A DNA stretch of 64,000 bases from Granulosicoccaceae sp. 1_MG-2023 (GTDB taxonomy: Bacteria; Pseudomonadota; Gammaproteobacteria; Granulosicoccales; Granulosicoccaceae), in contig JAUOPI010000002.1 in NCBI GenBank assembly GCA_030546905.1, positions 62,001-126,000 on the forward strand. Reading direction: 5' to 3'. The notes under the pieces were generated by a model. That model was not told the origin of the DNA. It ran no database searches and was given only the letters and a program-made list of their open reading frames with translations. Shown piece after piece: positions 1 through 9,137 of this stretch. Every line of letters begins with the position of its first letter. Position 1 is the stretch's first letter. The position numbers and the translations under genes are program-made.

Positions 1-1
1 C

Positions 2-1819
2 GCGTTCTTCGGAATCAATTCGTATTTCAGTGGCGGCGCAAATGCTTTCGCTATTAAGGTCAATGACGAAGAGATTTCCGTGCGTGCGTTTGACGAAGAG
101 GTAAATGCGCAGCGTAACCGCCTGCGTCAGGCTTTCGGCGGCACGATTCCACAGGGTTTTGCCAGCGAAGACATGCTCAAGCAGCAGGCCATAGAAACGC
201 TTGTTGTCGGTCAGGTGATGAATGACGTTATTGATGAGCAGAATATCCGGGTCAGCGATGTTGCATTGGCAAAGGCGATTACGGAAACGCCGGTGTTTCA
301 GGTAGACGGTAAATTCGATAAGGCGCGTTACGAAGCGCAGCTGCGCTCGGCGGGTTTTACGGTCGAATCATTTGAGCAGCAATTCCGGCGTGATGTGGCC
401 ATGCAGGATTTCCGTGGCAGTGTCGCGGCCAGCAACTTCGTGCTGGACAGCGAAGCGACACGGGTCAATGTCTTGAACTCACAGGTGCGAAATGCAACTG
501 TGGTACGGCTTTCACTGGAAGATGAGCTGGCAGAAACCGAGGTGACTGTAGAAGAAATCAGCGCCTATTTCGAGGAGAACAAAGCGCGCTACATGCACCC
601 GGAGCGCGTCAAAATTGCCTATCTGGAACTCGATTCGGCGACACTGCAGGATATCCTGGAGCCGTCAGAAGACGAGTTGCGCACGTACTTTGACGAAAAC
701 AAAAGCAATTACGTGGTCGCCGAAGAGCGTTCAGCCTCGCATATCCTTATCAGTATAGATGGCGACACGGACGAAGCGGCGGCCTTGGCCAAAGCGCAGG
801 AGTTGAAACAGCAACTCGATGAAGGCGGTGATTTTGCGGCATTGGCGCAAGCCAATTCAGACGATCCGGGTTCGGCATCCAATGGTGGCAGCCTTGGCTT
901 TTTTGCAAAAGGCGCGATGGTGCCGGAGTTTGAAGAGGCCGTCTTCAGCATGGCCGCCGGGGATATTTCCGAACCGGTTAAATCTGATTTCGGTTATCAC
1001 ATTATCCGTCTTGATGAAATTAAGCCTGAAACAGGTAAATCTTTTGACGAAGTGCGTGACGAGATTGCTGCACTGCTGAAGCAGCAACGTGCCGATGAGG
1101 CGTTCTACGAGCGCAGTGAGACACTTGCGAATCTGTCTTTTGAAAATCCGGACTCGCTGGTACCGGCTGCCGAAGAAATGGGGCTGGAAATTCAGGAGTC
1201 AGATTGGATTGATGCCAACACCTCAGAGGGTATAGGTGCGGATGCGCGTATTCTGCAAGCGGCGCTGAATGAAGACGTGCGGGTCGAAGGGAATAATTCG
1301 CCTGTAATTGAACTGGCACCCACGCATATCGTGGTTTTACGTACCCTGGATTACAACGAACCCCGAGAGAAAACACTGGAAGAAGTGTCAGAGCAGATCG
1401 CTGATTTGCTTAAGAATCAAAAAGCCCGTGAGGCGCTGATTGCGCGTGCTGACGAGCTGCGCGGGAACTTCGTTTCCGGTCCGCTCGCCGATGATTTGCC
1501 GCAGGGCGCAACCCTGATCGAGGCTAAAGACTACAAGCGTGGCGAAACCGACCCGGATCCGGCGATCGCAGCGACGCTGTTCTCTCTGCCTCGTCCGGCC
1601 ACGGAGGAAGCGCTGTCTTCCGGCGTGGCAAGCTCCGGCAATGGCGACCAGCTCGTGATCTGGCTCAATGAAGTCAAAGAAGGCGAGGCGGAAGCGGACG
1701 ATGCCTCATTGCTGAGTGCCCAGCAGGCCGGTGCGGTGGAGTACAATGCACTGGTGCGCAGCCTGCGCAGCAAAGCACGGGTTGAGATAAATGATGCGAT
1801 TCTGTCACCGGCCGAGTAA
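2..1819 (+). CDS. ppiD: Peptidyl-prolyl cis-trans isomerase / periplasmic chaperone PpiD (5' end outside window)
   Basis: PpiD is an inner-membrane-anchored periplasmic folding factor that helps proteins leaving the Sec translocon. The reading frame is already open at base 2 and encodes the end of a membrane anchor (AFFGINSYFSGG) followed by a VNDEEIS segment typical of PpiD, so the gene starts before the window; a GTG at 80 is internal. About 605 residues are visible: a SurA-like N-terminal chaperone region, then a parvulin (rotamase) domain at roughly visible residues 235-345 with ASHILIS, GGSLGFFAKGAMVPEFE and FGYHIIRLDE. The C-terminal part is the long, less conserved region expected for PpiD. 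A hairpin terminator follows closely. Confidence 0.93.
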   Translation, partial: AFFGINSYFSGGANAFAIKVNDEEISVRAFDEEVNAQRNRLRQAFGGTIPQGFASEDMLKQQAIETLVVGQVMNDVIDEQNIRVSDVALAKAITETPVFQVDGKFDKARYEAQLRSAGFTVESFEQQFRRDVAMQDFRGSVAASNFVLDSEATRVNVLNSQVRNATVVRLSLEDELAETEVTVEEISAYFEENKARYMHPERVKIAYLELDSATLQDILEPSEDELRTYFDENKSNYVVAEERSASHILISIDGDTDEAAALAKAQELKQQLDEGGDFAALAQANSDDPGSASNGGSLGFFAKGAMVPEFEEAVFSMAAGDISEPVKSDFGYHIIRLDEIKPETGKSFDEVRDEIAALLKQQRADEAFYERSETLANLSFENPDSLVPAAEEMGLEIQESDWIDANTSEGIGADARILQAALNEDVRVEGNNSPVIELAPTHIVVLRTLDYNEPREKTLEEVSEQIADLLKNQKAREALIARADELRGNFVSGPLADDLPQGATLIEAKDYKRGETDPDPAIAATLFSLPRPATEEALSSGVASSGNGDQLVIWLNEVKEGEAEADDASLLSAQQAGAVEYNALVRSLRSKARVEINDAILSPAE

Positions 1820-1848
1820 GGCGTGGCGGTAAATTCGTGTAGCACGAC

Positions 1849-1878
1849 AAGGCCCGGTACTTCCGGGCTTTGTTGTTT
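1849..1878 (+). terminator. Rho-independent terminator after ppiD
   Basis: A six-base GCCCGG/CCGGGC stem (1852-1857 with 1863-1868) with a five-base loop is followed by TTTGTTGTTT. It lies 30 bases after the ppiD stop and separates it from lptE. Confidence 0.65.
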
Positions 1879-1916
1879 CAGCGTTGCCGGCGATGTACGG
1901 CGTTTTGGGTGAGTTT

Positions 1917-2459
1917 ATGAGCCTTCTTAAACACCTTGGTTTGCTCTTTGTTTTGCTTCTGCCGGCGGCGTGCGGCTTTGCCCCGCGCGGCAGTATCACG
2001 CAGTCGACCGATATAGGGACGGTGTATATAGCCGCCGGCAAGGGCGTGTCGATCGGACGGCGTCTGGGCGACTCGCTGCGCGAGCGCAATATCTCGGTGA
2101 CTGAATTCCGTGATCAGGCGACGATCCTGGTTAATCTGAGCAATGAGCAGAAGGACCAGCGGATCGTGTCGGTGGAGAGTACCGGACGGGTCAGTGAGTA
2201 CGAGCTGCGTCATTCGGTGGATATGCAGATCGCCCGCAGTATCGACGGTGCCAAGCCGCAGATAGACAAGGCGCAGAAAGCCAACACCGTCACAGTTATC
2301 CGTGAATACACCTACGACCGCACCGGCGTATTGGGTAAGGCCGATGAAGCGCAGATTTTGCGCAGCGAGATGCAGGACGAGCTGGTCATGCATCTGGTGT
2401 TACGCCTCCTGGCCAGCGTGCGTCAGACATCCGCCACTGACGCAGTGGAGAGTGATTGA
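1917..2459 (+). CDS. lptE: LPS-assembly lipoprotein LptE
   Basis: LptE is the outer-membrane lipoprotein plug of the LptD translocon that inserts lipopolysaccharide into the outer leaflet. The 180-residue product starts with a lipoprotein signal (MSLLKHLGLLFVLLLPAAC, lipobox LPAAC), followed directly by GFAPRGS, as in LptE family members that begin mature CGF.LRG. The GRVSEYELRHSV segment and the later REYTYDRTGVLGKADEAQILRSEM segment match the conserved LptE core. The in-frame ATG at 1917 is chosen over longer upstream options because it puts the signal peptide at the terminus. In most gammaproteobacteria lptE lies between leuS and holA; here it follows ppiD and is followed by a terminator, so it appears to be transcribed alone. 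Confidence 0.85.
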   Translation: MSLLKHLGLLFVLLLPAACGFAPRGSITQSTDIGTVYIAAGKGVSIGRRLGDSLRERNISVTEFRDQATILVNLSNEQKDQRIVSVESTGRVSEYELRHSVDMQIARSIDGAKPQIDKAQKANTVTVIREYTYDRTGVLGKADEAQILRSEMQDELVMHLVLRLLASVRQTSATDAVESD

Positions 2460-2775
2460 TTTCGGTCAATGAGTGTCCCCTTGGCTAGCGGTTAGTATCT
2501 TTCCCGCAATAGTTTGATTCCTTTTTGTTCAAGGGATGCTCAGTAGTCCCGTTTGGGATGTCTCATTGGGGCGGATCGTCTGATCCGCCCGTTCTTTTTC
2601 CGCCATTTCCCCTTCTGCTACTCAGTTCACTGTCTGCCACTCAACTGCGCGCCTGTGGCGTCGATACGTGTGATTAGCATGCTGCATCTTTCCTGACGTT
2701 CCCGCCCACGAAAGCCGGCGGGCAGCATTCTGTGAGCGATCCCGTTTTCTGCCGTGAATACGAAGCCCATCTTTA
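2460..2775. other. Intergenic region between lptE and the GGDEF-EAL gene
   Basis: No convincing gene is present. It contains the strong terminator at 2569-2599 and presumably the promoter of the downstream gene. I could not pick a promoter with confidence. Confidence 0.6.
2569..2599 (+). terminator. Rho-independent terminator downstream of lptE
   Basis: A perfect nine-base stem GGGCGGATC/GATCCGCCC (2569-2577 with 2582-2590), a four-base loop and then GTTCTTTTT. It lies about 110 bases after the lptE stop. Confidence 0.85.
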
Positions 2776-5115
2776 ATGACTGATAACCAGACGAAACAGC
2801 ACATAGCGCAACGCCGGTTGCTGAACATCAAACGGACACTGCCGCAGTTGACGGTGGTGTCAATGTTGGCAGCGATTGCGATCACAGCCGGTGACTACGC
2901 GCTGTTTTCGCATGACCGTGCGTTCTACTGGCTGATGGCCCTGTTGCTGCTTTCGGCGACGCGGCTGCTGGTATTGAACCGGATTATTGACAAAGACATG
3001 CCCCTGTCGCGTGTGCAGCGTGCCGCATGGGCTGTACGGCTGTCTGCGCTCAGTGCGGGTATGGTCTGGGGTGCGTCGACCTTTTATCTCTTCGATACAG
3101 GCTCGGTTGCGCACAGTCTGTTTCTGACGCTGGTGCTGGCCGGTATTTGTATGGCAAGCCTGATGAGTTATTGGATCTGGCCCGCACTCGTTTCACTGTT
3201 CGCCGGCGGTATGACGCTCACGGCAGGGCTGGGTATGCTCCACCGCAGTGAGCAGCTCGGGGTGGTATTCGTTCTGCTCGCCCTGAGTTACCTGGCGGTC
3301 CTGCTGGTTACCTCGCGGCGGGTCAACTCGACTTATGTGTCGTCGCTGCAGCTGGCCCTGAAAAACCGTGAGTATGAAACCCGCCTGCAGACCCAGGGCG
3401 AACAGCTTGAGCAGATGCAATCGGGTGTTAACCGCAACCTCTCGTTTATTGATATCGGACGGCTGTGGAGCTGGGAAACCGATGCGGCGCTGAATGTGAC
3501 GCATCTGTCCGCAGGTTTTAACCGCCTCACCGGCGTGCTGCTTAACAGTGTGCTGGGAGAGCCGCTGGAGAAGCTGTTTCCGGATGATCCGGACAACAAG
3601 AACTTCCGTATCGCGGAACTGTTCCGGCGTATTGAAGCGCGCCAGAGCCTGCAGGATTTGGAAATCATGATGACCCGTCCGGACGGCGCGGTGATTACGC
3701 TTTCGGTTCACGGCGAAGCCTGTTTCGACTCCAACCGTCGTTTCCTCGGTTACCGCGGTGTGGCGCGTGATATCACCACCCAGAAGGCGCAGATCCGTAA
3801 ACTGGAATTCGAGGCCACGCACGACAGCCTGACCGGGCTGGTCAACCGGCGCAGCTTTTTGTCAGTGCTGGAGAATTGCCTGACCTGCCTGGACGGGCGG
3901 TTTGTGCCGTTTATGCTGGTCTTTATTGATCTGGAACGCCTGAATATCGTCAACGATACTGCCGGACATATGGCCGGTGATGATTTTCTGCAGGGACTCA
4001 CACAGGAATTGCTGGCCTTTCAGTCCGAGGATGTACGTATCGCACGTATCGGCGGCGATGAATTCGGCATCGTCCTGATCGGGACGCCGGAAGATGAGGC
4101 CCGCCGGCAGGTGCTGGCGATCGTCGAGCGTATTCGCGGCTACCGCTATTCCTGTGAAGGGCGCAACTACGCGGTCGGCGCCTTTGCCGGCATGGTCCAG
4201 GTCAGCGACGCGGGGGTTGATGCCTACCGCTTGATGCAACAGGCCAACCGTGCCTGCCACAAGGCCCGCAGCCAGAAGCAGGGCATGTTCCTGACCGGGC
4301 AGGCAGCGCTCGAAGGGGCGGGCGACGAGAGCGATGCGCACAGTGTGCAACAGATGTTCGATGCGCTGGATAACCAGCGCTTTGTCCTGAGCTATCAACC
4401 GGTGGCTGCCGGTGACGGCTCGGTGGCGCATTTCGAGGTCCTGCTGGGCCAGCTTGCCGGCGACGGCGAAGCGCATTCTTCCGGACAGTTTATTCCGGCC
4501 ATCGAGCGCTACGGCGCGATGGGGCAGTTTGACCGTTGGGTGATCGAGCAGACCTGCCGCCAGTACGCCGATTTTGCCGCGCGCTTCCCGCATGCGGGGT
4601 TGTTTATCAATCTCTCGGGCAGCAATCTGGATGATGAACACCTGTTTGATTTTATCCGCGAAAAACTGGCCGCCTACGCGGTGCCGCGCGATAAAGTCTG
4701 TTTTGAGATCACGGAAACCAGTGCCGTGAATGATACGGCCAAGGCCGCCACGCTGATCAAGGGCCTGCGTTCAGGCGGTTGCCGCTTTGCGCTGGATGAT
4801 TTCGGCACCGGTATGGCCTCGCTGCAATACCTCAAGCTGTTCCCGGTCGACTACGTCAAGATCGACGGCAGCTTTGTCCGCGAACTGAAAAACAGCGTCG
4901 TCGATCAGGCGGTTCTCAAAGCCATCGCCGAGCTCAGCCGGACCATGGATTTCGCCATCGTCGCCGAGTCGGTGGAGGACCTGAGTCTGTTGCCCATGCT
5001 GCGCAGCTTCGGCGTCAGCTACTTTCAGGGCTACGGTGTGGCGCGTCCGCAGTTGCTCGATGGCTGGATGAAGGACGCCGACAGTCCGGTCGTGGCCATA
5101 AAAACCGCGGTCTGA
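2776..5115 (+). CDS. Membrane PAS-GGDEF-EAL cyclic-di-GMP protein
   Basis: A 779-residue c-di-GMP turnover protein. About six hydrophobic segments occupy residues 25-180, followed by a short coiled stretch, a PAS domain (about 215-335, ending GVARDIT), a GGDEF domain (about 345-505) and an EAL domain (about 525-765). The cyclase motif RIGGDEFG is intact near residue 425, with DSLTGLVNRRSF and NDTAGHMAGDD; the RxxD feedback-inhibition site is absent (SEDV precedes RIARI). In the EAL domain the signature reads EVL, but the metal and catalytic positions look kept: FINLSG, CFEITET, DDFGTG, DYVKIDG, AESVE and YFQGYG. Both activities are therefore possible, with phosphodiesterase likely. It is monocistronic. 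The N-terminal sensor type was not identified. Confidence 0.88.
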   Translation: MTDNQTKQHIAQRRLLNIKRTLPQLTVVSMLAAIAITAGDYALFSHDRAFYWLMALLLLSATRLLVLNRIIDKDMPLSRVQRAAWAVRLSALSAGMVWGASTFYLFDTGSVAHSLFLTLVLAGICMASLMSYWIWPALVSLFAGGMTLTAGLGMLHRSEQLGVVFVLLALSYLAVLLVTSRRVNSTYVSSLQLALKNREYETRLQTQGEQLEQMQSGVNRNLSFIDIGRLWSWETDAALNVTHLSAGFNRLTGVLLNSVLGEPLEKLFPDDPDNKNFRIAELFRRIEARQSLQDLEIMMTRPDGAVITLSVHGEACFDSNRRFLGYRGVARDITTQKAQIRKLEFEATHDSLTGLVNRRSFLSVLENCLTCLDGRFVPFMLVFIDLERLNIVNDTAGHMAGDDFLQGLTQELLAFQSEDVRIARIGGDEFGIVLIGTPEDEARRQVLAIVERIRGYRYSCEGRNYAVGAFAGMVQVSDAGVDAYRLMQQANRACHKARSQKQGMFLTGQAALEGAGDESDAHSVQQMFDALDNQRFVLSYQPVAAGDGSVAHFEVLLGQLAGDGEAHSSGQFIPAIERYGAMGQFDRWVIEQTCRQYADFAARFPHAGLFINLSGSNLDDEHLFDFIREKLAAYAVPRDKVCFEITETSAVNDTAKAATLIKGLRSGGCRFALDDFGTGMASLQYLKLFPVDYVKIDGSFVRELKNSVVDQAVLKAIAELSRTMDFAIVAESVEDLSLLPMLRSFGVSYFQGYGVARPQLLDGWMKDADSPVVAIKTAV

Positions 5116-5228
5116 CGCGGTCCCGCCGACAGATCCATAGCCAATACCCCGCAGAGGTCGTAAAATAAACGGCTAATTCTCTTTTACCGGCCCGGTGCCG
5201 GTTTTCGACCTTGCGGAGCGTTGAGTCT

Positions 5229-6437
5229 ATGTCGTCAGTCAATAAAGTCGTGCTTGCCTATTCAGGCGGGCTGGATACGTCAATCATCCTGAAATGGCTC
5301 GGAGAGGAATACGGCTGCGAGGTCGTGACCTTTACCGCCGATCTGGGGCAGGGCGAGGAGCTCGAACCGGCGCGCGCCAAAGCCGAAGCACTGGGCATTA
5401 AAGAAATCTTTATCGAAGACATACGCGAAGAGTTCGTGCGTGACTTCGTCTATCCGATGTTCCGCGCCAACACGATTTACGAAGGCGAGTACCTGCTCGG
5501 CACGTCCATCGCGCGGCCGCTGATTGCCAAACGTCTGGTGGAAATCGCCGCTGAAACCGGCGCTGATGCCATCTCTCACGGCGCGACCGGCAAGGGCAAC
5601 GACCAGGTACGTTTTGAACTCGGCGCTTATGCGCTGAACCCCGATATCCGCGTGATTGCCCCCTGGCGCGAATGGGACCTTAACTCACGCCAGAAGCTGC
5701 TCGACTATGCCGAAAAACACGGTATTCCGATCGAGAAAAAACAAGGCAAGAAATCGCCATACTCCATGGATGCCAATCTGCTGCACATCTCCTACGAAGG
5801 CGGCATTCTGGAGGATCCGTGGTCTGAGCCGGAAGAGTCCATGTGGCTGTGGAGCGTGGCCCCGGAAGCGGCCCCGGATAAGCCCGAATATGTCGAGCTG
5901 ACCTTCCGCAACGGTGATATCACGCAGATCAACGGTGAGGACAAAACCCCGGCGCAGGTGCTGGCTGAGCTGAACCGCCTCGGCGGGGTGCACGGTATCG
6001 GTCGTATCGATATCGTCGAGAACCGCTATGTGGGCATGAAGTGCCGCGGCTGCTATGAAACACCCGGCGGTACCATCATGCTCAAAGCGCACCGCGCAAT
6101 CGAGTCGATCACACTGGACCGCGAAGTAGCACACCTGAAAGATGAGTTGATGCCGCGTTACGCCACGCTGATCTACAACGGTTACTGGTGGAGTCCGGAG
6201 CGCGAAATGCTGCAAACCGCCATCGATTCGACCCAGGCCGAAGTCAACGGTGTGGTGCGCCTCAAGCTCTACAAAGGCAATGTCATCGTGGTCGGACGCA
6301 AATCCGATCAGAGCCTCTACGACGAAAACATCGCCACCTTCGAAGACGATGCAGGTCGCTACAACCAGGCTGACGCGGCCGGCTTTATCAAGCTCAACGC
6401 CTTGCGTCTGCGGGTTGCCAAGCGGATTCGCGGCTAA
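5229..6437 (+). CDS. argG: Argininosuccinate synthase
   Basis: ArgG condenses citrulline and aspartate with ATP to argininosuccinate, the penultimate step of arginine synthesis. The 402-residue product has the ATP-binding loop AYSGGLDTS near the start, followed by TADLGQGEE, the citrulline/aspartate-binding [16 protein letters not shown] and [15 protein letters not shown]. Length is normal for the family. The ATG at 5229 is preferred over an in-frame TTG at 5211, because it gives the usual short N-terminus and a GGAG lies upstream. It is followed by a strong terminator, so it forms a single-gene unit. A TAAAAT at 5161-5166 with a weak TAGCCA 17 bases upstream could be its promoter. Confidence 0.97.
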   Translation: MSSVNKVVLAYSGGLDTSIILKWLGEEYGCEVVTFTADLGQGEELEPARAKAEALGIKEIFIEDIREEFVRDFVYPMFRANTIYEGEYLLGTSIARPLIAKRLVEIAAETGADAISHGATGKGNDQVRFELGAYALNPDIRVIAPWREWDLNSRQKLLDYAEKHGIPIEKKQGKKSPYSMDANLLHISYEGGILEDPWSEPEESMWLWSVAPEAAPDKPEYVELTFRNGDITQINGEDKTPAQVLAELNRLGGVHGIGRIDIVENRYVGMKCRGCYETPGGTIMLKAHRAIESITLDREVAHLKDELMPRYATLIYNGYWWSPEREMLQTAIDSTQAEVNGVVRLKLYKGNVIVVGRKSDQSLYDENIATFEDDAGRYNQADAAGFIKLNALRLRVAKRIRG

Positions 6438-6462
6438 GCGCGTCCAGAGGCCGGCAAACCGG

Positions 6463-6487
6463 AACCGCCCCTTACGGGGCGGTTTTT
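6463..6487 (+). terminator. Rho-independent terminator of argG
   Basis: The nine-base stem AACCGCCCC/GGGGCGGTT (6463-6471 with 6476-6484), with loop TTAC, runs into a T tract. Confidence 0.85.
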
Positions 6488-6579
6488 GCGTGTGCGGCTC
6501 GAAAACCTGCGAAAAACTGCTATTGCTTAAAGGATAAGTGACTATTCAGTCAGGGCAGGCAGGAAATACCGGAAACCAC

Positions 6580-7335
6580 ATGAACTATCTTCAAGCGAGA
6601 ATGCTGTCGGCGCTGATGCTTCTGGCATTGCTGACGGCCTGCGTCGTTCCGCAGAGCTCTTATCGTGCGGGCGGTTTCAGCTATGAGCGGATGCAGAAAT
6701 ACGGTCTGGCCGTCGGCGGCGTGGTCTCGGCCAGCGGTGCGCAACCGCTGTATCAGTACCTCGACTGGTCAAAGCGTCTGCAAACCGCGCTGCATGAAAC
6801 GCGGCCGTCTTTGCCCTTGGTCGGCGCTCAGGCGACCCGTGAGCGGCTCGGGAATAACTACAAGCCGGTGCTGGACGGTTTTCAACAATACAACACCGTC
6901 GGCCGTGCCGAATTGGAAATGCTCAGGCGTGCGGGACTGATTTCGCGCTATGTGATGTTTGCGCGCATCGAACGCGACGAGGCGCAGAAGCTGCCGGTGC
7001 AGGTCTTGCCCTATAAGGACGAGAAAGGCCGGTACTTCGAAGACCGCCAGAACGTGGTGAAGGCGACGCGCCGTGAAGTCGTGGTGACCGGACAGATTTA
7101 TGATCTGGAAACCGGGCGTCAGGTCTGGCAGGAGCGTCTGGTGAGTGCGCCGCGCAATCAATCGCGCTTTGTTCGTTACCACGGCGACAGTGCGGCCGAA
7201 GCGCTGGTGGTCAGTGCGGCCAATATCCTCAGCAACGGGCGTTCGGAGCCGGCACAGCCCAAAGCGCCTTCCAGTGAGGAAGCGCTGAATTACGTTTTTA
7301 CCGGTCTTGCAGAAAAACTACCCGGCTTGTATTAA
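6580..7335 (+). CDS. Uncharacterised outer-membrane-type lipoprotein
   Basis: A 251-residue protein with a lipoprotein signal (MNYLQARMLSALMLLALLTAC; lipobox LLTAC, acylated Cys at residue 21). The ATG at 6580 is chosen because it leads directly into the signal. A GTG at 6538 with AAAGGA upstream would add 14 hydrophilic residues and is less likely. The mature part mixes alpha and beta segments, including GLAVGGVVSA, RYVMFARIERDE and VVVTGQIYDLETGRQVWQERL. That last pattern resembles CsgG/LpoB-like periplasmic lipoprotein folds, but the match is too weak to name a family. The gene has no operon partner. Its last codons lie inside the terminator hairpin of the convergent nadC. Confidence 0.8.
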   Translation: MNYLQARMLSALMLLALLTACVVPQSSYRAGGFSYERMQKYGLAVGGVVSASGAQPLYQYLDWSKRLQTALHETRPSLPLVGAQATRERLGNNYKPVLDGFQQYNTVGRAELEMLRRAGLISRYVMFARIERDEAQKLPVQVLPYKDEKGRYFEDRQNVVKATRREVVVTGQIYDLETGRQVWQERLVSAPRNQSRFVRYHGDSAAEALVVSAANILSNGRSEPAQPKAPSSEEALNYVFTGLAEKLPGLY

Positions 7336-7344
7336 GCCGGGTAG
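7313..7344 (-). terminator. Rho-independent terminator of nadC, overlapping the lipoprotein gene end
   Basis: The perfect eleven-base stem CTACCCGGCTT/AAGCCGGGTAG (7318-7328 with 7334-7344) is followed on the minus strand by TTTTT (7317-7313). The T tract exists only on the minus strand, so it serves nadC. It includes the TAA stop of the plus-strand lipoprotein gene. Confidence 0.85.
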
Positions 7345-7348
7345 TGCA

Positions 7349-8179
7349 TCAGGCATCGCGAAAGCGCATCGACAGATCGATAGCGGTGACATGCTTGGTG
7401 ATCGAGCCGGTAGAGATAAAGTCCACGCCGGTGGCGGCAACCGCGCCGATGGTATTCAGATCGATATTGCCGGAGGCTTCCAGATCGGCCTGCTCGCCGG
7501 CGATGGCAACGGCTTTGCGCAGCTCATCGAGTGAGAAATTATCCAGCAGAATCCGTTTCACGCCGCAGGCCAGTGCCTCGTCGAGCTGTGCAAACGTCTC
7601 CACTTCCACTTCCAGCAGAATGTCCGGCGCGATCTTGCGCGCCTCCTCCACCGCAGCGCTGATACTGCCGGCGGCATGGATGTGGTTTTCCTTGATCAGA
7701 AACGCATCAAAAAGCCCGACCCGGTGGTTGTGTCCGCCACCGCAGGTCACGGCATACTTCTGCGCCAGGCGCAGGCCGGGAATGGTCTTGCGCGTATCCA
7801 GCACGCGGGCTTTGTGCTCGCCGATGGCCCGGACATAAGCGCGGGTGAGGGTGGCGGTGCCGGACAGGGTCTGCAGAAAATTCAGCGCCGTACGCTCGGC
7901 CGTCAGCAGGGCCCGTGAGTTGCCACGAACCACACACAGCGTATCGTCGGGCGCGACCTGATCGCCGTCGCTGACCTGCCATTCGATACGGATATTGCTA
8001 TCGATCTGGCGCATCACTTCCTCGACGAACGGGCAACCGGCAATCACTGCCGCTTCGCGACTGATAATCACCGCCACCGATTCTGCACCGGCGGGAATCA
8101 GCTGCGCCGTGACGTCGCCTGTACCTATGTCTTCTTGCAGTGCCGTACGCACCAGCGTTTCTATGGCTGTTTTTTCCAT
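7349..8179 (-). CDS. nadC: Nicotinate-nucleotide pyrophosphorylase (quinolinate phosphoribosyltransferase)
   Basis: NadC converts quinolinate and PRPP to nicotinate mononucleotide in de novo NAD synthesis. The 276-residue product has the typical start (ALQEDIGTGDVTAQ) and the substrate-binding segment DTRKTIPGLRLAQKYAV, then GGGHNHRVGLFDAFLIKENH. Later come the barrel strands LEVEVET and ILLDNFS and the terminal STGSITKH phosphate-binding region. The ATG at 8179 is preferred over one seven codons upstream because it matches the normal N-terminus. It is a stand-alone gene ending in a minus-strand terminator. Confidence 0.96.
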   Translation of the reverse strand: MEKTAIETLVRTALQEDIGTGDVTAQLIPAGAESVAVIISREAAVIAGCPFVEEVMRQIDSNIRIEWQVSDGDQVAPDDTLCVVRGNSRALLTAERTALNFLQTLSGTATLTRAYVRAIGEHKARVLDTRKTIPGLRLAQKYAVTCGGGHNHRVGLFDAFLIKENHIHAAGSISAAVEEARKIAPDILLEVEVETFAQLDEALACGVKRILLDNFSLDELRKAVAIAGEQADLEASGNIDLNTIGAVAATGVDFISTGSITKHVTAIDLSMRFRDA

Positions 8180-8317
8180 GCTTCGCAGTCCGCTTACCAA
8201 ATTGCGCCGAAGAATAGCAGATTACGGCTTTGTATCGTCAGCTTCTGCCTCGTTCAGCTGAGCTTCGGCTAGTGTTTATCACCATTGTTAGCCTGAAAAT
8301 CCAAGCGGACCCTGCTG

Positions 8318-9127
8318 ATGTTGAAATACCTGATCGCGATTCTTGTCGTGCTGTTTCCCTTAAATGCGTTTGCCGATTTGCTGGTACTGCAGCACGGTTA
8401 TCAGGGGAGAGCGGATGACTGGCGCCGCTCGGGCATTGTAAAGCGCTTGGTGGCGGCCGGCTGGCAGGATGCGGGCACACCGGTTTACAGCCGGCAGCAC
8501 GGCCGCTGGCTACGGTTGCCGGCGGCGCGGCCTGAAGGGCGCTGGCTGGTCACCTTACAAATGCCCTCGGATGCGCCGCTGGTGCAGCAGGCCGGGCGGC
8601 TGACTGAGGTCTTGCAGCAACTCAGCGAAGGGCGTGACGAGGCACTGATTCTGGTCGGGCACTCGGCCGGCGGGGTGGCGGCCAGACTGGCACTGGTACG
8701 GGCGCAACAGCATTTGCCGGTGAGTCAGTTGATTACCATCGCCTCGCCGCATTCAGGCGTGGAGCTGGCCGGCATCGGGGCCCGCGTGGCCACCGGTCCG
8801 GTCGGGGATATGGCGGCCATGCTCGGACTCGGTGGCCTGACCGGCGCAGCGCAGCTGTTCCGCGATCTGGCTCCCGAGTCCGAAGGCAACCTGCTCTACC
8901 GGCTGAACCGCCAGCCGCATCCGCGGATCGATTATGTCTCGCTGGTGCGCGAGGGGGCCAACGGTTTGCCCGGCGACTGGCTGGTGCCGCCGGCCAGCCA
9001 ACGCATGGAGTCGGTGCCGGCGCTGGCCCGTATGGCCAGAAGTGTCAGTACCCCGCCGGGCCACGCATTGCGGGCCGCCGATGCAGAACTGCTGCTGCAA
9101 CTGATCAGCGGCCCGCGCCGGCTCTAG
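8318..9127 (+). CDS. Exported alpha/beta hydrolase (lipase-like)
   Basis: A 269-residue protein with a signal peptide (MLKYLIAILVVLFPLNAFA, cleavage expected after AFA). The mature part starts DLLVLQHGYQGRADDW, an oxyanion-loop HG motif as in triacylglycerol lipases and PGAP1-like hydrolases. The nucleophile elbow is VGHSAGGVAARLAL near residue 110, followed by ITIASPHSGVE, which is also lipase-like. A C-terminal PPGHALRAAD supplies a possible catalytic His. The substrate is unknown. It converges with the malonyl-CoA decarboxylase gene, with only ten bases between the stops. Confidence 0.82.
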   Translation: MLKYLIAILVVLFPLNAFADLLVLQHGYQGRADDWRRSGIVKRLVAAGWQDAGTPVYSRQHGRWLRLPAARPEGRWLVTLQMPSDAPLVQQAGRLTEVLQQLSEGRDEALILVGHSAGGVAARLALVRAQQHLPVSQLITIASPHSGVELAGIGARVATGPVGDMAAMLGLGGLTGAAQLFRDLAPESEGNLLYRLNRQPHPRIDYVSLVREGANGLPGDWLVPPASQRMESVPALARMARSVSTPPGHALRAADAELLLQLISGPRRL

Positions 9128-9137
9128 GCAGACTTGT

